The notes below the pieces were generated by a model, which made no database searches, had not been told where the DNA came from, and saw nothing but the letters and a program-made list of their open reading frames with translations. The position numbers and the translations under genes are program-made. A stretch of DNA of 64,000 bases from Ceratobasidium sp. AG-K. Lineage: Eukaryota; Basidiomycota; Agaricomycetes; Cantharellales; Ceratobasidiaceae. Each line of letters opens with the position of its first letter. Positions within the stretch are counted from its first letter, which is position 1. Of the stretch, positions 55,684-64,000 are shown piece by piece. The stretch is taken from NCBI GenBank assembly GCA_037039685.1, contig JAWNGF010000002.1, positions 1,674,001 to 1,738,000 on the forward strand. Direction: 5' to 3'.

Positions 55684-58600
55684 ATGAGCTTCTCTCATCC
55701 GCTTTCAAGCGATCCTCCTCCCACACGTCGTCGAACTGCGACAACTGCGCATGCTGGCCTGCTGCAAACTACTTTACGCTTAAACATGCCTCTGACGAAC
55801 GTGTAACACGACACGCTCCTGCCACACTCCTCGTGTCTCCTCCAGCAGACGTTGACGTACATATCGAGCAAGATAAGAGCCAAGATCCCACTCCCCACAC
55901 AGCTGTTCCTCTAGACACAGGAAACGCCACCCCAATACCTAGAACTCCTGTCTTATCACTTGTGGACGACGACGACGACTCTGCAAATCACCTAGTACTG
56001 TCTACTCGGTGGCATACCTTATCGGACCAGGAGATACAATCTAGCATTGCAAACATTTCCTCTGTCCAGTCACCTTCCGAGGAGTCGAAACATCCTTATC
56101 ATGAGACAATTAGAATACTCTCGGCCGCTTGTGAGAGGTTAGTAAAGCAGGCTGCATCTTTGGAACGTGCAAGAAGGTCGCTGCAGCAACAAGAGGCACG
56201 GCGTAAGCGAGCTGCGGAACAAGCAGTTAAAGAACTCAAGCCGGGTCAACGGGATACTGGTCAATTGATATTACAAGCTATCTATGGTTTTGAACCAACA
56301 GAAACCTTGAAGGTTAATTCATCACACGCCGCCAAGTCTCCTAATGTAAGTCCAAGGGACGTTCGCTATCGACCAAGCGACTGAAATTTTCTAGACACTG
56401 CCGAAATCACTCTCCGAAGCCATGGAAGAAGTATGGACGCCTCCCGCAAGAGAAACTGCTACTCTGAAACCGGCGCAACCACTGGACATTCCGCCTTCTG
56501 ATGCGAAGTCGTCCCGTAGTCGTGCTTCGAGTTTCACACCAGGGAGCTCTATTACCAGTCATAGCGCGCGCAGTGAAAAAGCGGGAGCCAGCAAAACATT
56601 CTTGGGTGGCTGGTTTGGACGTCCTGCTTCTCGAGCCTCGGCTACTCCAGAACAGGAGGACCAAAATGAGGATGTGGATGGTGACGCGGATATTGTCTCG
56701 GTAACATCTGCGAGCGCTCCTGGAAGCACTACTGCCAAAGTGGTCTCTGGCGTTTTGCGAAAAGGGCGGAATGTACTCAATGCCTTTGCGATCGCGCCGG
56801 CCCCTCCACGCGCCGAGACACCCCAGAAACCAAACGAGGATTTGCCCGAACCAGATGCTTCCTTTTCCTACACTAGTTCTCCTGCGTCTAGAATTATGGC
56901 TTTGCCGTTTCAAGCCCCTCTACTCTCTCCAGTTCTTCCAGCAGTAGCTACCCTCTCTACCAAAGCACCCTCGATTGCAGCATTCTCTTTAGATTCTAGT
57001 GAACAAGACCCCAGAGCGTCGATGAGCGAACAACCACTGCCGGTTCATCCCGCAGAATACCTTAAACAAAACGGACATCCCGCTCATCTGCGTGCCATCG
57101 TCCTAGCCACTAGAGTTATGACCACCGATCCGCGAAGTATATTAGTAGATACTGGGGAGGAAATCGGCGAGCTCGTAGGGAAAGGTGCCATGGCGCTCGT
57201 TGAGGGTGCCAAACAGCAGGATATCGTTGCCCACGAACCCGGCGGTGCTTTAGAGAGGAAACGTAGTAGAAGTAGACCGCGACGACCAAGCACACCGGGT
57301 ATTGCTCTGGGAGACGCAGGCAAGGGAGATTTAGATGAGGATTCCGACAGGTCATTTTCCACATTTGGGAGGGCGCAAGGCGCGACTGCAAGTTTGGGCC
57401 GGGCTCTAGCTATACAGGAAACCAAAACTAGCGTCAAGCCGAGCAGCGGTGGTGTTGGCGCCAAGTTCAGGAACTTAGCTCCCATGGCTGTCGCCGCACT
57501 CGGAACTCCAATCTTCTCCGCCTTTCCTCGATCTGCTCGGTCCGGTGTTAGCCCTTCTTCGGCCATACCTACAACCGGCTTACCTTCAACCAACGCAAAT
57601 GCAAACCCTGTTGCTGGACCAGCCACTCAGCCCGCCGGTCCCGCCGCTGGTGCTGGAGGTACAAAAAAGGCCAGGGGAACAGTGGAGCTCAACTCGATTG
57701 TGCCGTTCCAGCTCCAGCCCCCTACACAGTTCCTTTCTCGCGCGTACACATCCTCTCGCCTCACTTCTCCTTCATTCAGACTTCAGCTCGCCTCTCGGTT
57801 CACAACTGGGGATGCTCCTGAAGACGATGAGGAGGCTGGGAAGCGAAGGCAGGCGCAGAGACTGGGCATGACGGATCGCTACGGATTCATATATGGCGTC
57901 AACGCGTACGACGTGCGACTTTTACAACGTGCGAGAGAGGCGAGCAGTTCGGCTCCTGCCTGTTTGACGGGAATGAAGGTCCAAGAGCGCGAGGACGAGA
58001 GGGAGGAAACGGGGATTAAGGTTACTCTGTCACCGGAACGAGCTGGAACTCCACTTGAGGGCGGCGAGCCAGATGCGAGTATGACAAGTAGCGGCTTCTT
58101 GGATGACAATGCCCCTACCAAATCGAGTGCTTCGTCGGGCAAATCTAGACCCGGGAGCACGAAACGGTCTCCAACCATGAACACCCTCCCACGGGCAGCG
58201 CCCACCGTTACTGCTGACACGACTCCAGCCACAGCCACAGCGACGACGAATGCGGCCACATCTATTGCTGCCCTATCTACTACATTGTCTTCCTCTACTA
58301 TTGGTGCATTGCTTGACCAGCTCAGGACACTGCATGACGAACAACAAGCTGCACAGAAGACAGAATGGGACACGTTTTTGAAGAAGAGGCGGCAAGGCGG
58401 GAATTTGCTTTCATTTATGGGAGGTGGGGATGAAGAAGGTGAGAGTGACGAGGAGAGAGAATGGGGGTCGATTATTGTCGGAGTCGGTCGGATGGACGGT
58501 GCAAGTGCAAAGGAGTTTGCAAGACTCGTGAGGGGAGGTGTGCCTCTGGTATACCGAGACAAAGTGGTAAGCCTGGTTACCAATAAATGCTCGGCTCTGA

Positions 58601-59630
58601 CAGCGCGGTTTCAGTGGAGTGAATGCGCTGGTGCAACCGAGATGCGCGAGCCTGGCGTATTTCAGGATTTGTTGAAGAGCAACGAAGGAAAGGATAACCC
58701 TGCCTTGAAGGAGATCGAGAAGGATGTAGTTAGGACTATGCCGTTGAATATGTTCTTCGGAGGGGATGGAGTCGGGGTAGCCAAACTTCGTCGAGTCCTC
58801 CAAGCATATAGCTGGTGGGTTTGATTGATGTGGAGTGAGGTGCGAACTGATCGAAGCGGTAATTAGGCGCAATCCTGAAGTTGGATACTGTCAGGTATGT
58901 TTAACTCCGTCATAGCTGAGCATCGGCTAACCGAGATGAACTACTAGGGGATGAACTTGATCGCATCTACCCTCCTCTTAATATTCTCAGATGAAGAAGA
59001 CGCCTTCTGGGTTCTCGTGTGCATAATCGAGAAGCTATTACCGCCCGAGTTTTTCTCCGGCTCCCTCATCGACTCGCGGGCGTGCCCTCTGGTGTTGCTG
59101 GACTACGTCGAGATGCACCACCCAAAAGTATACACACACTTGCTTGACATGGGGGTAGACCTTCCAGCGATTTGCTTCTCTTGGTTTTTATCAATGTACA
59201 CAGATTGTTTGCCTGTCGAGGTGAGTTCATGTCCTGTTGAACCCATCCCTTTATTGACAAATTGCGATACAGACGCTCTTCCGGGTATGGGACCTGATTT
59301 TTGCCGATGGATTGGATGCCTTATTCCGCATCGGCTTGGCGATCATTCGAATAAACGAGCCCGAGCTACTCACATGCGACTCGGCACCAACAGTATACCA
59401 ATACCTCGAGGGTATGACGGCACGCATGTGGCAAGCGGACAAGCTTATGAAAGTGGGTCGGAATTCTTTACCCCTAAACCGCACCGGCGCTACCTCGTTT
59501 GAGTTTGATTGTTGATGCTTACACTCGGCGCGTTCGACAGGTCGAGTCTGAAATCAAGAGCCTGATGGCACATGAAGACCTCGTTCGACGACGGGATTCA
59601 CACGTTGCAATGCTTCAGAGTCTTGCATAA
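55684..59630 (+). CDS. TBC-domain Rab GTPase-activating protein with a long N-terminal region
   Basis: The C-terminal TBC domain has RGGVPLVYRDKVWSECAGA (start of the domain), KEIEKDVVRTMPLNMFF (Arg finger), [23 protein letters not shown] (Gln finger in YCQG), FWVLVCIIEKLLPPEF, ICFSWFLSMYTDCLPVE and FRVWDLIFADGLDALFRIGLAII. Rab GAPs of this kind switch Rab proteins off on membranes. The N-terminal 700 residues are disordered, with a short coiled coil (ERLVKQAASLERARRSLQQQEARRKRAAEQ) and Ser-rich stretches. The 5' end is the doubtful part: the only good ATG (55684, MSFSHPLSSDPPPTRRRT...) is in a different frame from the rest, and the two frames fit together if one A is missing from the AAA at 55782-55784. 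It lies only 62 bp from the COA6 start, on the other strand. Confidence 0.85.
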
Positions 59631-60156
59631 TTGGTTGCTGTCGTTCCATCTATTAGCATTTTGGGTACAAGCTTTTTGCATGTGTCCAGCGGAGATCTGG
59701 GGATTTAGCCGATAATGACATCATTCTATGCATCGCCTGCCGGCTTGGCCCAACGCTATGCGAGAATGAAATAGATCAAACATGGTCGTCACATGTACAA
59801 TGATATATGGAATGAGAATCCACAATGCCGTGAGCATAAATTTATGGGGTATATAGGCACAACCCCTCTTTTTCAATTCTTTATAAACGGTATCTGGGGA
59901 TCACTTAGTTAATTCGTCTACCTGCAGTTTGCATTTTTGGTCTGAAGAAAGCAGAGAACTAGCTGCACTTTACTGAAATCCAGAATCCGGAAGTGCTTAG
60001 TGGTGCCACTCCTAAACTCGGAGCCGTCGCAACACACCGAATCCTTAATTGTCGGTTCACTGCTCATACAATCCCTCCAATCTTTCCAGGAAACCCCATC
60101 CTTTTTACCCCCCCCCTTTATATCCCTTGTCGTTCCTTGTTCGTCTACTCTGAAAA
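59631..60156. other. Intergenic region before the MFS gene
   Basis: TBC 3' UTR and the MFS promoter. Nothing else supported. Confidence 0.4.
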
Positions 60157-62792
60157 ATGTCGAACTCTGGGGACTTTGAGAAGAAAGTTGTGTCCAACAC
60201 CGGCTCAGAGCTCGATGTGGTGTCGGTGGATCGTCAGACTGAAGAAAGCTACGCTGATAGGATATATGACCTAAAGAGCGAACTCGGTAAGCAGTTCTTT
60301 TATTGCCTGTCGGTCTTTGTCTGCAAGCTGACCACCGTTCCTGGACGGCTAGTAAATGAATGCTTTCAGAATGAGTAAGCATATTCATTAGTGCTCTTCT
60401 TAGCATTGAACCTCACGAAAGATACGTGCAGAATTGGCATGGGCAGGTACCAATGGGAGCTCTTTCTCCTGTCTGGCTTTGGCTGGATGGCGGACAGTAA
60501 GCGGGCTACATTTGAACTGGAACCGGTTGGCTCACGCTGCTGGTAGATATCTGGCTGCAAGGCGTTGCGATCATCCTTCCTGCAATCGAGAGAGAGATGC
60601 AGCCGGTGAGACCTTAGGATCTATCCACGATTGTATAGGATAACATGTGACTTGTTTTGTATTTGGTTTAGGACCATATCGCATTCGCAACGCTCTCACT
60701 CTACGTTGGCCTTATCGTAGGTGCCACAACCTGGGTAAGCTTGCGGTCGAACATCGTCATGAACAAAACACTTACCGAGGTTACAGGGAGTTCTCGCTGA
60801 CATCATCGGCCGTCGGCTCTCGTGGAATGTAAGCTCTTTCAGTACTGCAGTGGCCGAGTGAACTTGGACGTGGCGCTAACCTAACCATCTTTTACGCTAT
60901 TTTAGACTACGTTGTTCTTGTCTGGCGTTTTCGGGATTGCTGCCGGAAGTTCTCCCAATTTCGTCACGTTGGGTTCACTGGTTGCATGCGTTGGTGAGCT
61001 CCAACCTTTTTAACATTCTAATGTATGCTTATATTTGGAGTCAAATAGGCTTTGGTATTGGTGGAAAGTGAGCCCCAGAGACCAGGAATTGCATGAAATC
61101 GTACTTATAATGTCTCCCAGTCTGCCAGTCGATGGTGCACTTTTCTTGGAGTTCATTCCCGGATCACATCAATGGCTCCTAACTTTATTGTCCGCCTGGT
61201 GGTCACTCGGCCAACTTACTGCATCACTTATAGCCTGGGGATTCATTTCCCGTTACTCATGCAGCTCTGATGCTACTCAACCATGTCCTAGGAGTGAAAA
61301 CCCCGCATGGCGTTATACTTTGTAAGTTCAGCCTTCTTTTTAACGCATGTTTATTGACTCGCTACCAAAGCTACACTTTAGGGTCAATGACGTTCCTAAT
61401 GTTTTTGGCACGCTATGCTATCTTCAGTCTCCAAGAGTCACCCAAATATTTGCTTGCCAAAGGTCGCGATCAGGAAGCGATTGAAGTGCGTCGAGTGCGC
61501 TCTGACTTGCCTATCATTAGCAAACTTGACCTGTCCCTAACGTAATAGGTGCTCCAATATGTAGCTAAGCGAAACGGACGTACGATCAGCCTGACGGTAG
61601 AGCAATTCCAAGCCATCAACAGGCGGAATGGAAGCGAAGAACAGTTCATTGCGAAGCGTACAGCGACCGGAATGCTTATCCACGCCTTCAAGTCATTCGA
61701 ACTCTCACACGTCAAGGTGATTGCATCTTCGTGGCATTTTAGTCGTCTATAGTCTCATCACTGCTTATATTTAGCCTCTATTTGCCACTCCGACGCTAGC
61801 ACTTAACACGTATGGTTTACGAGACGAATCTCCTCGCTTATCATGTATGCTAATACTCTGAAATTCTAGGTCGTTGACTATCGCTTGTTGGGCACTGATT
61901 GGGCTGGCCTACCCCCTCTATAACGCATTTCTACCCATCTACCTAAACCAGCGGTCGGTCTCCCAAGGTTCAGGCACTATAGACGAGACGTATCGGAACT
62001 ATAGCATTGTGTCCGTGCTGTAAGTGAATCGAACCAACACATTCTACGGTTAGTACTAAAATCATAAATTCTTAGTGGGATTCCAGGTTCCATCATTGCA
62101 GTAAGTAAAACTCGCGCATGTATTCGTACACCGACGCTTTATTCATCCTTTTGCTAGTGCATCATGGTTGACTGGACCCGTGGAAGCGGAAAATGGTCTA
62201 TTGGAGGCCGAAAGTTCGCTATGGCAATCTCGACCTGCTTGACTGGCATCTTCCTGTTCCTGTTCACCCAAGCTACCGTTAGTCTTTTCCTCCTTGCTTA
62301 CAGGGGCTAGTTAATCACCCACCGACCCTGATAGAACCAAGCAGGTGTCCTTGGCTTCAATTGCATTAGCACATTGACACAGAATGCTATGTACGGAGTG
62401 GTAAGTTGGCTATCCGACTCACTCTAAACTCGCCACTTAAGCATATTTACATTGGTAGTTGTATGCGTACACCCCCGAAGTGTTTCCTGCCCCTCACCGA
62501 GGCACCGGAGACGCTATTTGCTCAGCGATCAACCGCATTACGGGGCTAATGGCTCCCATTAGTTAGTGTGAACACCGATGATGATAACTTGAAGGACTAA
62601 CGCGCTAATATTTAGTTGCAACCTATGGCGACTTGACAACAAATGCACCTCTCTTCGTCGCGGCGTCGCTTTTTATCGTAACTTCAGTATTAATGTTATT
62701 CTTACCTATTGAGGTAAGCAGATAACTACATATTTGGTAGATTCTAAATGCTAACCTGCTGCTCTAAGACTGCCGGAAAAGCTGCCATATGA
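60157..62792 (+). CDS. Major facilitator superfamily transporter
   Basis: An acidic cytosolic start (MSNSGDFEKKVVSNTGSELD) precedes the first span. A 22-nt exon ending at AATGA (LVNECFQNE) joins to IGMGRYQWELFLLSGFGWMAD, the conserved entry of this transporter class. Then IWLQGVAIILPAIEREM, FATLSLYVGLIVGATTWGVLADIIGRR (the DxxGRR loop), LFLSGVFGIAAGSS, GFGIGGNLPVDGALFLEFIPG, LTLLSAWWSLGQLTASLIAW and, after the central loop with SLQESPKYLLAKGRDQEAIE, the second half: IGLAYPLYNAFLPIYL, AISTCLTGIFLFLFTQAT, YAYTPEVFPAPHRGTGDAICSAINRITGLMAP and FIVTSVLMLFLPIE. About twelve spans, about 530 residues, as expected. The substrate is not predictable; the family includes sugar and other organic-solute carriers. 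About 14 introns. Confidence 0.9.
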
Positions 62793-63103
62793 CCTGACTT
62801 ATGTACTCATGATCATACATGCTACGTGAATCAACTAAAAATCTGAAAAATATCTGTGCCCTTATATCTCAACAAAACTCGGGTCAATGTTGGCTCTACC
62901 GACGGGAACGAACCCGAGTCTAGGCATCGCCATGTGCAAGGCAGAAATACTAAGTGGCACTAGTATTTAGCAATCTAATTTTGGTATTTGTATAAGATAG
63001 CGATACAGTAACGTAGGATAAAGAAGAAAGTCCAACTTGTTACCAAAAAAATAACCATGAGAGTGCATCCAAAACCCAAGATAAATATAGATACTGTGGT
63101 AGA
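62793..63103. other. Intergenic region between MFS and the right-edge gene
   Basis: Convergent ends. A T-arm-like stretch on the minus strand at 62888-62912 was examined as a tRNA and rejected. Confidence 0.4.
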
Positions 63104-64000
63104 TCAAGATTGGTACTTGCCAATCAGCTCTTTGAGCCGTGCCTGTCCGACAGCCACGCCCTCGGTTGGTTGGCTGGCCCGGCGTACGAGTGTGTCATCG
63201 GATTGAGATTCTGGAATAGCTGGTGCGAAACTTGTCATGCGAGTGCGTACTCCTGGACCGACAACCGGCCGGGCGAGTGATGCCGTAGAAGACAAAACCG
63301 GAACCGCTTGTGTTGCGTGAACCATGGCCGGAACCGAGGTAGATTTCATCATCCCAGTACCCGGCGCGAGCGAGGATACGGGAGCTCCTTCCCCGGTCTG
63401 GGAAAGGAATTGGTCACTAGAGGTTCCATTCCTACAGGAGCCGTGTATCTTTTCGTCAGCGGCTGAGGTTTACTTTCAACGGGTGCGGTCGCGTCGTGAG
63501 CACCGTTCTGCCAAAGAGATGTGATGGCCGTTACTTGCCCGCCTTTCCCCCCTCGCGCGGACCGCAGATCGTACTTGTTCAGTAGCTCCGAATCAGTAGG
63601 CAGAAGGGCAGCCGCAGGCTTTGAGGAAACCGGCCTTGGTCGAGGGTGTTTCAGTTGAGGGTCATACGCCGCCCGGGGCTGCTGGTCTCGTGCAAGTAGT
63701 TCTGCCTGTCAGGAAATAAGTCTCGACCGGATGTCTGCGTTCTGCAGAACCTACCATGGTGGGCTCTTCGTGCGTGGGTTGCTGAATATCCCAGTAGGAC
63801 TGGGGCGGACCCACGTTGTTAGGCAACCGTATTGCCCTGGTGGGTGGAGGGGCTTGAGGATTATGATCAGAACCCATCCACATTGGCACGCGCGAAATAG
63901 CCTCGCGCTTCAGCCTGAACAACTCGGCCTCCCGGAGGGCTGCTTCTGCACGCTCCCGAGCATCTCTTCCCGGAAGTACTACGGGGACCTCGAAGCCAGA
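63104..64000 (-). CDS. Partial orphan protein, 3' part of the gene
   Basis: The gene enters from the right edge, so its start is outside. The visible exons encode VVLPGRDARERAEAALREAE, LFRLKREAISRVPMWMGSDHN, PPQSYWDIQQPTHEEPTM, AELLARDQQPRAAYDPQLKH, STDSELLNKYDLRSA-like text and, after a 38-nt intron candidate near 63410-63447, TGEGAPVSSLAPGTGMMKST and PAMVHATQAVPVL. It ends ARLKELIGKYQS. It is mostly polar and disordered with a charged helix at each end. I recognise no family. Confidence 0.55.

Noticed and set aside
62880..62935. tRNA-like T-arm on the minus strand (GGGTTCGTTCCCG)
   Set aside because: The loop is six bases, the stem is only four pairs, and I could find no matching acceptor or anticodon stem. 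No tRNA can be folded.
1..64000. Transposable elements, long repeats or a CRISPR array
   Set aside because: I saw no terminal repeats, transposase/reverse transcriptase or spacer pattern; only small local repeats listed above.

Overview
The window is a gene-dense stretch of nuclear DNA from a filamentous basidiomycete, most likely an Agaricomycete close to Rhizoctonia/Ceratobasidium (Cantharellales). I infer this from very frequent short GT-AG introns (about 45-65 nt), very small exons, spliceosomal genes on both strands, and the gene content: a fused BioD-BioA, a cellular RNAi-type RdRP, an Ure2-like GST and basidiomycete orphan membrane proteins. The taxon is an inference; no marker gene is present. 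I count 26 protein genes (one partial at the right edge), no rRNA, no convincing tRNA, no transposon and no CRISPR. Coordinates of multi-exon genes run from start codon to stop codon and include introns.

Layout. 1-1361: no gene. 1.4-10.6 kb: a membrane protein, CCDC174-like protein (-), ankyrin protein, Mediator MED22 (-), the PP1 regulator SDS22, and the ataxin-2/Pbp1 homologue. 10.9-19.6 kb: the spindle-checkpoint kinase BUB1 (-), a small heat-shock protein whose promoter carries a perfect heat-shock element, and the class III PI3-kinase VPS34. 20-32 kb: a small orphan, the biotin enzyme BioDA (-), a four-TM protein, the tRNA exportin Los1/XPOT and an orphan secreted protein. 32.3-41.2 kb: cullin-3 (-), an orphan with a mitochondrial-type N-terminus (-), an ER-type DnaJ (Scj1/DNAJB11-like) and the ER SNARE Sec20 (-). 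41.4-46.4 kb: an RNA-dependent RNA polymerase with an N-terminal RRM-like segment and a C-terminal RGG tail. 47-64 kb: an orphan coiled-coil protein (-), a GST, a single-pass membrane protein (-), the copper-related assembly factor Coa6 (-), a TBC Rab-GAP, an MFS transporter and the 3' part of an unknown gene (-).

The genes are mostly unrelated housekeeping functions, not a cluster. Loose themes are membrane traffic (VPS34, Sec20, TBC protein), proteostasis (sHSP, ER J-protein, CUL3) and RNA metabolism (Pbp1, XPOT, RdRP, CCDC174).

Two things stand out. First, at least seven reading frames break by exactly one missing base, nearly always in a run of 2-4 identical bases (ataxin-2, BUB1 twice, HSP20, DnaJ, and twice in the orphan at 47-49 kb; probably also the TBC gene). 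This looks like uncorrected sequencing/assembly deletions rather than seven dead genes, and it misleads any ORF-only reading. Second, very small exons occur at critical places: a 5-nt exon appears to be needed to assemble the catalytic DLDGD of the RdRP, and a final 6-nt exon supplies the canonical cullin C-terminus.
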